NCBI GenBank assembly: GCA_003105015.1
Contig: PQAF01000034.1
Coordinates: forward strand, 79,717-143,716
Direction of reading: 5' to 3'
From: Rhodocyclales bacterium
GTDB lineage: Bacteria; Pseudomonadota; Gammaproteobacteria; Burkholderiales; Rhodocyclaceae
DNA: 64,000 nucleotides
A program made the translations under genes and the position numbers. Shown here in pieces: positions 27,193 through 39,765 of the stretch (within the stretch, counting starts at the first letter, position 1; every line of letters starts with the position of its first letter). The notes under the pieces were generated by a model, which saw nothing but the letters and a program-made list of their open reading frames with translations, was not told the DNA's origin and searched no databases.

Positions 27193-28338
27193 GTGAGCCT
27201 GATCAACAAGATGTTGCAGGACCTCGAGTCGAGGCGGGCGACACTGGGCAGCGGTGCCGGGGCCTCGCAGGAGATTCGGCCTTTGCCGCCCCAGCGGGTA
27301 TCGGTGCCCTGGGCAAAGCTGTTGTCGGCAGCTGCCGTTGCAGTGTTCGGGGGTTTTGGAGTCTGGTGGTATGCAGGAACGCAAGACGCACAGGTGGCGC
27401 CCCCCGTTGCGCCAGGACCGGCATCCTCTCCTGCCGCGCCGGCGCCTGCTGCCTCCTCGGCGCTGCCGCCTGCAGCCGTGGCCGCTCCCGAGACCCCGTC
27501 CGCCGTGGCCGCATCCGGGCAACGGCAGGTGTCGGCAGTTCAGGACAAAACCGGGAAGACATCCCCACCCCCCTCTTCGCCGCCTGTGAGGGCGGAGCCC
27601 CCCCGGGCGCAGACTTCGTCCACTGCCCGCGCGGAGGCAGTCAAGCCGCGGCATCGGGAAGACAGGGAGATCGGCCTCAGGGTTGCGACATCGCTGGGCA
27701 GCATGCCGCAGTCGCAGCCTGTTGCCGCAGACGACGCCCGGATCGAAAAGAAGATGCGCACGTCAACTCCGCGCGAACGTGCCGAGAACGAATACCGCCG
27801 CGCCCTGGGGCTGGTCAATCAGGGGCGGATTCAGGAGGCGGCTGCCGTTCTGCGCGCCGCCTTGGGCGAGGACCACGGCCACCTCGGAGCCCGCCTGGCG
27901 CTGTTCGGCTTGCTGGTCGAGCAGCAACGGCTTGAAGAGGCGCAGGCCCTGCTCCAGGAGGCGCTGGCGCGCGATCCCCTGCAGCCGCAATTGGCATCGC
28001 GGCTCGCCCGTTTGCAACTGGAGCGGGGCGATTCGCGCGGCGCCGCGGAGACACTGGGCAAGGCGGCGGGTGCGGCGGCAAACGATGCCGAGTTTCGCGC
28101 CTTCCATGCCGCCGTGCTGCAGCGACTGACTTTGCACAAGGATGCGGTGACGGAGTACCAGGCCGCCCTGCGCCTCGCTCCCCAGGCCGGCGTATGGTGG
28201 ATGGGCCTGGGCATCTCGCTGGAGGCCGATGGCCGCGGTGCGGAGGCGCGCGAGGCGTTCCAGCGGGCGCGTTCCAGCGGCGCGCTCTCGGCGGAGCTGG
28301 ACCGCTTCGTCGAGCAGAAACTCAGGCAGTTGCAGTAA
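27193..28338 (+). CDS. mshN: TPR-repeat MSHA biogenesis protein MshN
   Basis: 381 residues from GTG. The N-terminal SLINKMLQDLESRRA motif is the MshN/GspB-like cytoplasmic opening. One transmembrane helix (about 36-57) is followed by a Pro/Ala-rich linker (65-150) and at least four TPR-like units (about 200-380: AENEYRRALGLVNQGRIQEA and similar). The helix plus TPR layout matches periplasmic scaffold proteins. Last gene of the pilus locus; its stop abuts comF. Confidence 0.86.
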   Translation: MSLINKMLQDLESRRATLGSGAGASQEIRPLPPQRVSVPWAKLLSAAAVAVFGGFGVWWYAGTQDAQVAPPVAPGPASSPAAPAPAASSALPPAAVAAPETPSAVAASGQRQVSAVQDKTGKTSPPPSSPPVRAEPPRAQTSSTARAEAVKPRHREDREIGLRVATSLGSMPQSQPVAADDARIEKKMRTSTPRERAENEYRRALGLVNQGRIQEAAAVLRAALGEDHGHLGARLALFGLLVEQQRLEEAQALLQEALARDPLQPQLASRLARLQLERGDSRGAAETLGKAAGAAANDAEFRAFHAAVLQRLTLHKDAVTEYQAALRLAPQAGVWWMGLGISLEADGRGAEAREAFQRARSSGALSAELDRFVEQKLRQLQ

Positions 28339-29034
28339 TCAGTTCGGCAAGGTTCTTGCCACGACCCAGTTTTCTATCCGTGCGGCGCCATGCCGCTTCA
28401 GCGTCCGCGCGAACTCGTTCAGCGTCGCTCCGGTGGTCATGACGTCGTCGACCACCGCGATAGCCTTGCCGGTCAGGTCGAGGCGGCATTCGAAGGCGTG
28501 GCGGATGTTGGCCTGGCGCTCTTTCCAGGGCAGGCTGGCCTGCGGTGCGCCGTCGCGCACGCGGGCGCAGGCATCGGAGACGAGCGGCAGGCCGAGGCGA
28601 TGCGCCAGCGGCCGGGCGATTTCCTGGGCCTGGTTGAAGCCGCGCTCGCGCATGCGCTGTGCCGAGAGCGGCAGGGGGATGAGGCAGTCAACCCCGGCCG
28701 CCGCGACGCGGCCCATGAGCGCCTCGGCCAGCCAACCGGCCAGGGGCAGGCGGTGCCGGTACTTCAGTTCCTGCACGAGGTGTTCCACCGGGAAGGCATA
28801 GCGGAAGGCAGCGATGGAGGCGTCGAAATGCGGCGGTGAGGCCTGGCAGGCGCCGCACGCGGCGCCCTCGGGAGCGGGAAGGGCGCACACCGGGCAGAGC
28901 GGGCCGGCCAGGTGCGGCAGGTCGGCCTCGCAAGCTGGGCAGAGCAGACGCCCGCCGCTGCCTTGGCCACAGACCGTGCAATCCTGCGGCAGCAGGCGGG
29001 CCAGCGCCTGAATTGTCGTCCGGTAAATTGACAA
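28339..29034 (-). CDS. comF: ComF-family phosphoribosyltransferase-like protein
   Basis: 231 residues. An N-terminal zinc region (CTVCGQGSGG, LCPAC, CPVC, CGAC) precedes a PRTase domain with the PRPP loop AIAVVDDVMTTGATL near the C-terminus. ComF homologues assist uptake of single-stranded DNA in natural transformation. It is convergent with mshN with no gap, and divergent from bioB. Confidence 0.9.
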   Translation of the reverse strand: MSIYRTTIQALARLLPQDCTVCGQGSGGRLLCPACEADLPHLAGPLCPVCALPAPEGAACGACQASPPHFDASIAAFRYAFPVEHLVQELKYRHRLPLAGWLAEALMGRVAAAGVDCLIPLPLSAQRMRERGFNQAQEIARPLAHRLGLPLVSDACARVRDGAPQASLPWKERQANIRHAFECRLDLTGKAIAVVDDVMTTGATLNEFARTLKRHGAARIENWVVARTLPN

Positions 29035-29091
29035 GCCCCACCCCTTGAACGATCATCCCCACTCCGATTCTAGCCGAAGCATTCCCCCGAC

Positions 29092-30069
29092 ATGACGACA
29101 GCCGCCGCCGAGCGCGTGAGCAAGGGCTCACATAAACAGAAACGCTGGACAGTCGCCGAAATCCAGGCGCTGTTCGAGCTTCCCTTCAACGACCTGCTGT
29201 TCCAGGCCCAGCAGGTGCACCGCGCCCATTTCGACGCCAACAGCGTGCAGCGCTCGACCCTGCTGTCGGTGAAGACCGGCGGCTGCTCCGAGGACTGCGG
29301 CTACTGCTCGCAGGCGGCGCGCCACCACACCGGGCTGGAAAAGGAGTCCCTGCTGGAGATCGACGAGGTGGTCGCCGCCGCCCAGGCCGCCAAGGAAAAG
29401 GGGGCCAGCCGCTTCTGCATGGGCGCCGCCTGGCGCGGGCCGAAGGACAAGGACCTCGAGCAGGTGAGCGAGATGATCCGCGCCGTCAAGGCGCTCGGCC
29501 TGGAAACCTGCGTGACGCTGGGCATGCTCAAGGAGGGCCAGGCGGAGAAGCTGAAGGCCGCCGGCCTCGACTACTACAACCACAACCTCGACACCGCGCC
29601 GGAGTTCTACGGCAACATCGTCACCACCCACAGCCAGGCCGACCGCTTCGATACCCTCGGCAAGGTGCGCGAGGCCGGCATCAATGTCTGCTGCGGCGGC
29701 ATCGTCGGCATGGGCGAGACACGCGCCAGCCGTGCCAGCCTGATTGCCGAGCTGGCCAACATGGACCCGCCGCCGGAATCCGTGCCGATCAACAACCTGG
29801 TGCCGGTGCCGGGCACGCCGCTCGCCAACGCCGAGCCGATCGACCCCTTCGAGTTCGTGCGCACCATCGCTGCCGCGCGCATCACCATGCCGGCGAGCCT
29901 GGTGCGCCTCTCCGCCGGCCGCCAGGAGATGAGCGACGAACTGCAGGCGCTGTGCTTCCTCGCCGGCGCGAATTCGATCTTCTACGGCGACAAGCTGCTC
30001 ACCACTGGCAACCCCGAGGCCGGGCGCGACGAGAAGCTCTTCGAACGGCTGGGTCTCAAGGCCTGCTGA
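29092..30069 (+). CDS. bioB: Biotin synthase
   Basis: 325 residues, usual for BioB. The radical-SAM cluster motif is in [16 protein letters not shown] (about 63-78). Downstream are [23 protein letters not shown] and [11 protein letters not shown]. The enzyme inserts sulfur into dethiobiotin. bioC follows 26 bp later. Confidence 0.97.
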   Translation: MTTAAAERVSKGSHKQKRWTVAEIQALFELPFNDLLFQAQQVHRAHFDANSVQRSTLLSVKTGGCSEDCGYCSQAARHHTGLEKESLLEIDEVVAAAQAAKEKGASRFCMGAAWRGPKDKDLEQVSEMIRAVKALGLETCVTLGMLKEGQAEKLKAAGLDYYNHNLDTAPEFYGNIVTTHSQADRFDTLGKVREAGINVCCGGIVGMGETRASRASLIAELANMDPPPESVPINNLVPVPGTPLANAEPIDPFEFVRTIAAARITMPASLVRLSAGRQEMSDELQALCFLAGANSIFYGDKLLTTGNPEAGRDEKLFERLGLKAC

Positions 30070-30095
30070 GGCCCGACAGGTCCTGACGCCGTCTG

Positions 30096-30893
30096 ATGCG
30101 GACTGACTTTTCCAGGGCGGCCGCTTCCTATGACGAAGCCGCCGTGCTGGCGAAAGAAGTCAGTCTGCGCATGACGGCGCGGCTCGAGTACGTCAAGCTC
30201 GCGCCCGCCCGCGTCGCCGACATCGGCTGCGCCACCGGCGACGGCATCCGCGCCCTGCGGGCGCGTTACCCGCAGGCCCTGCCCCTGGCAATCGACTACG
30301 CGCCTGCCATGCTCGCCGAGGTGCAGCGACGCGTTCCCTGGACTGACAGGCTGCGCCGCCGCGCGCCGCGCTGCCTCGCCGCCGACGTGCGTGCGCTGCC
30401 GCTGGCGAACGGCACGCTGGGCTTGGCTTGGTCCAACCTCATGCTGCACTGGCTCGACGACCCGCTGCCGGCTTTTCGCGAACTGCAGCGCGTGCTGGAA
30501 GTGGGCGGACTGCTGATGTTCAGCACGCTCGGGCCGGACACCCTGCAGGAACTGCGCGCCGCCGGCGCGACGACGCTGCGGCGCTTCTACGACATGCACG
30601 ACCTCGGCGACATGCTGGTGGCGGCGGGCTTTGCCGATCCGGTGATGGACATGGAGAAGATCGAGCTTTCCTATGCCAGCCCGCGCGGCCTGCTGCGCGA
30701 CCAGCGTCTGCTCGGCGTGCGCGACGGCCTGCTCGGGCAGATGAGTTACCGCGAGGGGCGGCGCGTCTTCCGCGCCTGGCGGCGACGCGACGGCCGTCTG
30801 CCGGCGACCTTCGAGATCGTCTACGGCCATGCCTGGAAGGCCGAGCCGAAGACCACGGCGGACGGCCGCGCCATCATCCAGTTCAAGAAATGA
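30096..30893 (+). CDS. bioC: Malonyl-ACP O-methyltransferase BioC
   Basis: 265 residues from ATG. After RTDFSRAAASYDEAAVLA, typical of BioC, comes the SAM motif VADIGCATGDG (about 46-56), then LAWSNLMLHWLDD and LMFSTLGPDTLQEL. It methylates malonyl-ACP to start pimelate synthesis. The first codons contain GACTGACTTTT. Its stop overlaps the following small gene. Confidence 0.94.
   Translation: MRTDFSRAAASYDEAAVLAKEVSLRMTARLEYVKLAPARVADIGCATGDGIRALRARYPQALPLAIDYAPAMLAEVQRRVPWTDRLRRRAPRCLAADVRALPLANGTLGLAWSNLMLHWLDDPLPAFRELQRVLEVGGLLMFSTLGPDTLQELRAAGATTLRRFYDMHDLGDMLVAAGFADPVMDMEKIELSYASPRGLLRDQRLLGVRDGLLGQMSYREGRRVFRAWRRRDGRLPATFEIVYGHAWKAEPKTTADGRAIIQFKK
30101..30111 (+). repeat. GACTGACTTTT copy 4
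   Basis: Exact 11-mer followed by CC, beginning at the third codon of bioC. Confidence 0.7.
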
Positions 30894-31045
30894 AAAGAGC
30901 CAAGCAGCGCCGCATCAAGCCGCGCAACCCGGTCGCCATCCAGCCGCTGCTGAAGAAGGGCGGCGCCCATCAACTGCGCGGCAAGAAGGCCCATCGCGCG
31001 AAACAGAAGGCGCGCTTCCTGCGCGATCAGCGCGGCCTGGAGTAG
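30890..31045 (+). CDS. Very basic 51-residue protein of unknown function
   Basis: ATG overlaps the bioC stop (ATGA). The protein is rich in Lys/Arg (MKRAKQRRIKPRNPVAIQPL, later GGAHQLRGKKAHR) and has no hydrophobic segment. The NPVA...KGGAH pattern resembles a family of small basic proteins (possibly DUF7230), from memory and unverified. Basic composition suggests nucleic-acid or ribosome association. The 3' 19 bp overlap the msrQ 3' end on the other strand. Confidence 0.7.
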   Translation: MKRAKQRRIKPRNPVAIQPLLKKGGAHQLRGKKAHRAKQKARFLRDQRGLE

Positions 31046-31655
31046 GCCTGGAGTTGGCGCTGCCGCTCGCGCGAAAGGCGATAGGCGCGGAAGCCCAGCA
31101 GCGCGCCGAGAATCACGGCGTACAGCAGCGGCAGCGTGATGTCCTTCTTCACCAGCCACCAGTAATGGATGACGCCAATGATGGCGATGGCGTAGACGCT
31201 GCGGTGCAGCTGCGTCCAGCGCCGGCCGCCGAGGCGCTTCACCATCGCCGCGTTCGAGGTCGCCGCCAGCGGGATCAACAGCACGAAAGCGGTGAAGCCG
31301 GCGGTGATGAAGGGGCGCTCGGCGATGTCCTTGACGATGGCGGCCCAGTCGAAGAACTGGTCCAGCCACAGATAAGTCAGAAAGTGCAGCAGGGCGTAGA
31401 AGAAGGCATACAGGCCGAGCAGGCGGCGCAGCCGGATCAGCCAGTGCCAGCCGGTGATGTGGCGCAGGGGCGTCACCGCCAGCATGATCAGCAGGAAATT
31501 CAGGGTCCACGTGCCGAGGTGGCGCGTGATGAATTCGATCGGGTTGGCGCCGAGGCCGTCCGTCCACGCCAGCCAGCCGAGCTGCGCCAGCGGCACGAGG
31601 CAAAGGGCGAAGAGCGTGGCCTTGAGGACGCCGAGTTGCTGCGGATTCGGTTGCA

Positions 31656-31656
<1 letters not shown>
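31027..31656 (-). CDS. msrQ: Haem-binding membrane subunit MsrQ of the periplasmic Met-sulfoxide reductase
   Basis: 209 residues from ATG overlapping the msrP stop. Six hydrophobic helices and conserved histidines (FITRHLG, ITGWHWLIRLRR, YALLHFLTY, VIHYWWLVK) match the YedZ/MsrQ ferric-reductase-like domain. It passes quinol-derived electrons to MsrP. Last gene of an ECF-sigma-led operon. Confidence 0.94.
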
Positions 31657-32591
<935 letters not shown>

Positions 32592-32644
32592 GGCGGTCTT
32601 TCTGTGGGGAGCATGCCGAGTAGACCGGCTTGCCCTGCGAAAAC

Positions 32645-33406
32645 TTACGGATTCAGCTGTTGGTAAACGGCCGTGGCGATGCGCAGCAGGTCCGGCTTGT
32701 CCATCTCGCCGGAAAGGGCATAGCCGAAGCGCCCGTCCAGCCAGTAGAACACGCCGATGCCGTTTTCCCGCGCGTAGCGGAAGGCGGTCTCGCGGCTGTC
32801 CTGCGCATCGCGCTGCACGTACAGCGTCAGGCGCTGGCCGCGCGCATCCTGATACATGAACTGCGCCACGGGTCCGGCCTCGCCCGGCAGGAGACGGCCG
32901 CCCACCAGTTCGAAGCCTTGCGCCGACAGGCGTGGCGGTTTCAGCTCCGCGCCCAGCCGCTTCGACAGCCAGGCAACGAGATGGGTTTCCTCGGCGGCGC
33001 CGACTTCGACCGGGTGGCGCACCTCGGGGCTGAACACGGCGTGCGCCAGCGCCGCCTGGCGCGGCAGCGAGGCGGAGGAGGGCGTCGCAGCGGCCGGCAG
33101 GTAGTTGCGCACGGCGTAGCCCACCACGCCGCCGACGGCGAGCCAGGCGACCGCGGCGGCAAGGCGCAGCGGCGGCAGGCGACGGGAGATGCGCACGGTT
33201 TCCGTGAGGCGCGCCGGCACGGGTTCGCCGAGCACCGGGTCGAAGGCGCGATGCAGCGCCTCGCCCTGCAGCCGCCATTCGGCGACCGCCTGGCGCAACT
33301 GCGGATGTTCGTGCAGCCAGGCTTCCACTTCCGCCCGGCGCCCGGCATCGAGGCGGCCGTCGGCGTAGGCGTGAAGCTCCTGTTCGCTGATCGGTGAGGT
33401 GTTCAT
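32645..33406 (-). CDS. Transmembrane anti-sigma factor
   Basis: 253 residues. The cytoplasmic N-terminus ([19 protein letters not shown]) has the anti-sigma-domain helix pattern but no HxxxCxxC zinc motif. One transmembrane helix (about 85-105, [20 protein letters not shown]) is followed by a periplasmic domain with [20 protein letters not shown]. It overlaps the ECF sigma stop (ATGA), so it is very likely its regulator. Confidence 0.87.
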   Translation of the reverse strand: MNTSPISEQELHAYADGRLDAGRRAEVEAWLHEHPQLRQAVAEWRLQGEALHRAFDPVLGEPVPARLTETVRISRRLPPLRLAAAVAWLAVGGVVGYAVRNYLPAAATPSSASLPRQAALAHAVFSPEVRHPVEVGAAEETHLVAWLSKRLGAELKPPRLSAQGFELVGGRLLPGEAGPVAQFMYQDARGQRLTLYVQRDAQDSRETAFRYARENGIGVFYWLDGRFGYALSGEMDKPDLLRIATAVYQQLNP

Positions 33407-33903
33407 TTGACAACTTTCAGTGGGGTCTCGGCCGGCTCGTCTCCGGAGAGCAGGGCGCGCAGCCGCTCGCGCCCGCGCGACAGGCGCGACATGACTGTGC
33501 CGACGGGCACGTCAAGGATTTTCGCGGTGTCCTCGTAGGACAAGTCCTCGAGCGCCACCAGCAGCAGGACTTCGCGCTGTTCTTCCGGCAACCGCGCTAG
33601 GCTGCGCGCAAAGTCGCGCAACTCCAGCGCATCGCTCTGCGTTGCCCGCGTCGGCAGGTCGGGCAGGGCCGCGTCGCCCGGGTAGTCGACCAGCCGCAGG
33701 CTGCGCGCCTGATTCACGAAGAGGTTGTGCATGATGGAGAACAACCAGGCGCGCAGGTTGCCCGGCCGCCACAGCGCCCACTTGCCGAGCGCGCGCTCCA
33801 GCGTGTCCTGCACCAGGTCGTCGGCGCGCACGGCATCCCCCGTCAGCGCGCGCGCGTAGCGGCGCAGACGGGGAATCTCGGCGACGATGTCCTGGCGACC
33901 CAT
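33403..33903 (-). CDS. ECF-family RNA polymerase sigma factor
   Basis: 166 residues, regions 2 and 4 only. Region 2 has [16 protein letters not shown] and [14 protein letters not shown]; region 4 has [20 protein letters not shown] and [17 protein letters not shown]. It heads the run sigma–anti-sigma–msrP–msrQ, so control of envelope methionine repair is a reasonable inference. Confidence 0.93.
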   Translation of the reverse strand: MGRQDIVAEIPRLRRYARALTGDAVRADDLVQDTLERALGKWALWRPGNLRAWLFSIMHNLFVNQARSLRLVDYPGDAALPDLPTRATQSDALELRDFARSLARLPEEQREVLLLVALEDLSYEDTAKILDVPVGTVMSRLSRGRERLRALLSGDEPAETPLKVVK

Positions 33904-33913
33904 CGAAAAGAGT

Positions 33914-34300
33914 CTACTCCCTGGCGATGCGCCAGGCGTTATTGACGCCGTCGCCGGTCCGGTCGCCCGGCTTCTGGTCCTTGATCCAGTAGTAGAGCGG
34001 TTTGCCCTTGAAGGCCCATTGCTTCTTGCCGTCGTCGCGCGTCACGATCGACCAGTCGCCCGAGGCGCGGTCGACATCGGCGGCGAACAGCGGCGGCCAG
34101 TTGGCGGCGCACGGCCCGTTGCAGACGCTCTTGCCGCTGCCGGCGGCATCCTTGTCGAAGGTGTACAGCGTCATGCCGTTGGCGCCGACGAAAGCGCCGT
34201 TTTCCAGGTGCGCCGGCGCGGCAGACCGGGTTTCATAGGATGCGCAGCCAGCCAGCAGGCCAAGCGCAACCAGGGCGGTGCAGAGGGGTTTTTTGTACAT
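33914..34300 (-). CDS. Small lipoprotein with COG4315-type repeat domain
   Basis: 128 residues. The lipobox LLAGC follows a signal peptide (MYKKPLCTALVALG). The body has the secreted-repeat pattern FVGANGMTLYTFDKDAAG and CNGPCAANWPPLFA with a Cys pair. The biochemical role of the family is unclear. It ends 10 bp before the ECF sigma start on the same strand, so it may be co-transcribed. Confidence 0.85.
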   Translation of the reverse strand: MYKKPLCTALVALGLLAGCASYETRSAAPAHLENGAFVGANGMTLYTFDKDAAGSGKSVCNGPCAANWPPLFAADVDRASGDWSIVTRDDGKKQWAFKGKPLYYWIKDQKPGDRTGDGVNNAWRIARE

Positions 34301-34372
34301 GATCTCTCCTGTTGGGGTTGGGGACTACACCGCATAAACAAGTGCGGCCCCCGATTTATTCCCCGACAGAAG

Positions 34373-34398
34373 AAAAAAGGGGTGGCAACCGCCACCCC
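34373..34398 (-). terminator. Intrinsic terminator of the cytochrome c4 gene
   Basis: GGGGTGGC (34379-34386) and GCCACCCC (34391-34398) form an 8-bp stem with a 4-nt loop; read on the minus strand it is followed by six T (34373-34378). It is 25 bp after the cytochrome stop. Confidence 0.85.
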
Positions 34399-34422
34399 AT
34401 TTGTTCGAATGCTTGAATAGGC

Positions 34423-35076
34423 TTAACGCAGGCCGGCGACGTAGTCTGAAACGGCCTTGATTTCGGCGTCTGACATCCTGGCGGCAACGGCGCGCATCAT
34501 CCTGTTCGGATCGTTGGCGCGCTCGCCGCTGCGGAAGGCCTTGAGTTGCGCCTCGGTGTATTCGGCGAACTGGCCGCCGATGCGCGGGTACTGGGCCGGA
34601 ATGCCGGCGCCTGCCGGGCCGTGGCAAGCGGCGCAGGCGGGCAGGCCGCGGGCGGCATCGCCGGCGCGGTAGAGCTTCTGGGCGGCCTCGATGGCCTGCG
34701 CCTTCGCCTGCTCGCCCTTCTGCGTCTGGCTGGCATACCAGGCGGCAACGTTCTTCATGTCCTGGTCGGTAAGTGCAGCGACCATGCCGCCCATGACGGG
34801 GCTGTTGCGCTCGGCCGGTTTGCCGCCGTCAGCCTTGAAGTTCTTCAACTGCTTGTAGAGATAGTCGGCATGCTGGCCCGCCAGCTTGGGATTCGCGGCA
34901 AGGGCGCTGTTGCCATCGGGGTTGTGGCAGGCGGCGCAAATTTGTGCGGCGACTTGCTGGCCTTTGGCGGCGTCAACCTTGGGGGAGGCCGTTTCAGCAG
35001 AAGCGGGCTTGTCGGCGGCCTGAGCCGTCACGGCGAAGGCAAAAGCCAGCGACAGGGCGATGAAACGATGAACCAT
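34423..35076 (-). CDS. Dihaem cytochrome c4
   Basis: 217 residues: signal peptide (MVHRFIALSLAFAFAVTAQA), then two class-I haem domains with CAACH near 47-51 and CAACH near 140-144, each followed by a distal Met (MGGMVAAL and RMMRAVAARM). It carries periplasmic electrons, usually to terminal oxidases. Divergent from engB and followed by a clear terminator. Confidence 0.93.
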   Translation of the reverse strand: MVHRFIALSLAFAFAVTAQAADKPASAETASPKVDAAKGQQVAAQICAACHNPDGNSALAANPKLAGQHADYLYKQLKNFKADGGKPAERNSPVMGGMVAALTDQDMKNVAAWYASQTQKGEQAKAQAIEAAQKLYRAGDAARGLPACAACHGPAGAGIPAQYPRIGGQFAEYTEAQLKAFRSGERANDPNRMMRAVAARMSDAEIKAVSDYVAGLR

Positions 35077-35174
35077 GGGTACGACTCCTCGGGGCCTGAA
35101 TCTTAAAAAACTGTTATTCTATACCAACTTACATGTGTTGCGCGGTGTTCTGCGGGCGCTTGCCTGCCAGCCCT

Positions 35175-35804
35175 ATGTCTCTGTTTGCCAATGCGGTTTT
35201 CGCGATCTCCGCCGAGAAGCTGAGCGACCTGCCGGCGCCCTCGGGCGCAGAAATCGTTTTTGCCGGCCGATCCAATGCCGGCAAATCGAGCGCAATCAAT
35301 ACCCTGGCGGGGATGACTCGGCTGGCTTTCGTCAGCAAGACGCCGGGCCGCACGCAGCTGATCAACTTTTTCCGGCTGCGTAACGGGGCCTTCCTCGTGG
35401 ACCTGCCCGGCTATGGCTATGCCGACGTGCCGGAAAAGATACGCCGCCACTGGAAGAGCGTCCTGGCTGCCTATCTGACCCAGCGCACCAGCATCTGTGG
35501 CCTGGTGCTCATCATGGACGCGCGCCGGCCGCTGACCGACCTTGACCGCCAGATGCTCGAATGGTTCGGACCGACGGGAAAGCCGATCCACATTCTGCTG
35601 ACCAAGGCAGACAAATTGACGCGCAACGAGGCGGCGAAGACCCTGCAAGCCGCCCGTGCAGAATTGGCCCCCTGGGCCGACCAGGTCAGCGCGCAGCTGT
35701 TCTCAAGCCTGAAGAAAACCGGCGTTGACGAAGCGGAATCGATCATCGGCGGCTGGCTCGGCATAGCCGATGCAGGGGAAGAAAAAAGAAATGCCCCCGG
35801 CTAA
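35175..35804 (+). CDS. engB: Ribosome biogenesis GTPase EngB/YsxC
   Basis: 209 residues from the ATG at 35175, whose [12 protein letters not shown] opening is typical. G1 GRSNAGKSS (about 32-40), G2/switch [15 protein letters not shown]3 DLPGYGYA, G4 LLTKADKL. It is needed for 50S assembly. The stop lies inside a GC-rich inverted repeat, GCCCCCGG (35793-35800) with CCGGGGGC (35817-35824). Confidence 0.95.
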   Translation: MSLFANAVFAISAEKLSDLPAPSGAEIVFAGRSNAGKSSAINTLAGMTRLAFVSKTPGRTQLINFFRLRNGAFLVDLPGYGYADVPEKIRRHWKSVLAAYLTQRTSICGLVLIMDARRPLTDLDRQMLEWFGPTGKPIHILLTKADKLTRNEAAKTLQAARAELAPWADQVSAQLFSSLKKTGVDEAESIIGGWLGIADAGEEKRNAPG

Positions 35805-35823
35805 AGGGGAGAAAAACCGGGGG

Positions 35824-35902
35824 CAGAAACGCCTTAACTTGATTAAGGCACCCGCTCAGGGAGGTGAAGCGGGAGACGGTTCAACACCATCTGGCGTTTC
35901 TG
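35824..35902 (+). ncRNA. Structured RNA element in the hemB leader
   Basis: A closing stem CAGAAACGCC (35824-35833) with GGCGTTTCTG (35893-35902) encloses two hairpins: GCCTTAA/TTAAGGC (35831-35837/35843-35849) and CCCGCT/AGCGGG (35851-35856/35868-35873). The first hairpin shares three bases with the closing stem, so the two may compete. It ends 63 bp before the hemB ATG. A computational hemB RNA motif of betaproteobacteria exists in my memory; I could not check identity. Confidence 0.6.
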
Positions 35903-35932
35903 AGCGAAAATCTTCCCCGCAAGTTCCTTTAA

Positions 35933-36973
<1,041 letters not shown>

Positions 36974-36976
36974 GTA

Positions 36977-37573
36977 TTACGCCGGCTGCGACAGGCAGCC
37001 GGCCAGCAGCATCGGCCACTGCTGCGGCCACTGCGCCATCGGTTCGCGCGCGAAGCCGCTCTTGACGAAGAGTTGCCAGCGTCCGACGACGTAGCACAGG
37101 CACAGGTTGGCCGCAGCCGCGGCATCCTCGCCTTGCGGCAATTCGTTGCTGGTTGCCGCGATGCGCAGAGCCTGCTTGAGCGCGGCCTCGACGCGATCGA
37201 GCAGCTGGTTGATGCGCACCTGCAGGCGGTCGTCCTCGTTCACCAGCGCATCCCCGATCAGCACCCGCGTCAGGCCGCGGTTCTTCTGCGCAAACCCCAG
37301 CAGCAGGGCGACGATCAGCTCGGCCTGCTTCACGCCGGACTGCTCCTCGCTGCCGATCTTGTTGATGACCGAGAAAAGGCTGTTCTCGATGAACTCGATG
37401 AGGCCTTCGTACATCTGCGCCTTGCTGGCGAAATGCCGATACAGCGCCGCCTCCGAGACATCCAGCTTCTTCGCGAGGAGCGCCGTGGTGATCTTCTCCC
37501 CCCTCGGATCCTGCAGCAATTCCGCGATAGTCTGCAGAATCTGCAGTTTGCGTTCCCCCGATCTGGCGGCCAT
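36977..37573 (-). CDS. slmA: Nucleoid occlusion factor SlmA (TetR family)
   Basis: 198 residues. HTH at the N-terminus: KITTALLAKKLDVSEAALYR then HFASKAQMYEGLIEF, a strong SlmA signature. SlmA binds sites around the chromosome and blocks FtsZ assembly over DNA. It lies 20 bp downstream of the HAD phosphatase and argB on the same strand, a common betaproteobacterial order. Confidence 0.93.
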   Translation of the reverse strand: MAARSGERKLQILQTIAELLQDPRGEKITTALLAKKLDVSEAALYRHFASKAQMYEGLIEFIENSLFSVINKIGSEEQSGVKQAELIVALLLGFAQKNRGLTRVLIGDALVNEDDRLQVRINQLLDRVEAALKQALRIAATSNELPQGEDAAAAANLCLCYVVGRWQLFVKSGFAREPMAQWPQQWPMLLAGCLSQPA

Positions 37574-37592
37574 GTTTTTCCTCGCTCCCTTG

Positions 37593-39157
<1,565 letters not shown>

Positions 39158-39170
39158 CTAAGCCTTATGC

Positions 39171-39199
39171 AAAAAAAGCGGGAAGCCGAAGCTTCCCGC
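39171..39199 (-). terminator. Intrinsic terminator of hsp20
   Basis: GCGGGAAGC (39178-39186) pairs with GCTTCCCGC (39191-39199) around a 4-nt loop; on the minus strand a run of seven T (39171-39177) follows. It lies 47 bp after the hsp20 stop. Confidence 0.88.
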
Positions 39200-39245
39200 C
39201 GTGGCCGGCCCTCGAGGAGGGAGGGGGCTGGGGCCGGATCGGGGT

Positions 39246-39665
39246 TCAGTCGATAGTCAGCCGCTTGGCAGCGGCGGCGGCCTTCTTCGGTAGGGTCAAC
39301 TCGAGCACGCCGTCGGTGAACTTGGCCGCGGATTTGGATTCGTCGATATCCTGGCCGAGCTGGAAGCTGCGCGAGACCTTGCCGAAATAACGCTCGGTGC
39401 GCAGGACGCGCTCGCCTTCCTTGACTTCCTTCTCCTGCTTGCGCTCGGCGCTGATCGAGACGACGGAGCCGTCGATGTTGACGTGGATGTCTTCCTTGCG
39501 GATGCCCGGAAGTTCGGCGTGCACCTTGTAGGCGTCGCCCTGTTCCTTGACATCGATCTTGATGGAGGGCACATCAACGGGGCTGCCGAAGTCGACCGGC
39601 CGCACGAAGAAGCCGCGGAAAAAATCGTCAAATGGATCGGAACCGGAACGCGTGATATTGGCCAT
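39246..39665 (-). CDS. Small heat-shock protein, Hsp20/alpha-crystallin family
   Basis: 139 residues. The alpha-crystallin domain (about 35-125) shows VDVPSIKIDVKEQGDAYKV, ELPGIRKEDIHVNID and RTERYFGKVSRSFQL, ending DGVLELTLPKK. It is an ATP-independent holdase. A sigma-32-like promoter precedes it and a clear terminator follows, so it is monocistronic. Confidence 0.95.
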   Translation of the reverse strand: MANITRSGSDPFDDFFRGFFVRPVDFGSPVDVPSIKIDVKEQGDAYKVHAELPGIRKEDIHVNIDGSVVSISAERKQEKEVKEGERVLRTERYFGKVSRSFQLGQDIDESKSAAKFTDGVLELTLPKKAAAAAKRLTID

Positions 39666-39707
39666 GGTGTCTCCTAGTAACGGTCAGGGATTAAACTCAT
39701 GGTTTCA

Positions 39708-39735
39708 ATATAGGGCAGCCCGGCGTTGTTTCAAG
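39708..39735 (-). promoter_or_regulatory. Sigma-32-type heat-shock promoter of hsp20
   Basis: On the minus strand CTTGAAA (39735-39729) and CCCTATAT (39715-39708) are separated by 13 bp, close to the RpoH consensus. The -10 element is about 40 bp before the hsp20 ATG. Confidence 0.75.
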
Positions 39736-39765
39736 AGGGGGCGCACCGGAAGCGAAATCAACATC

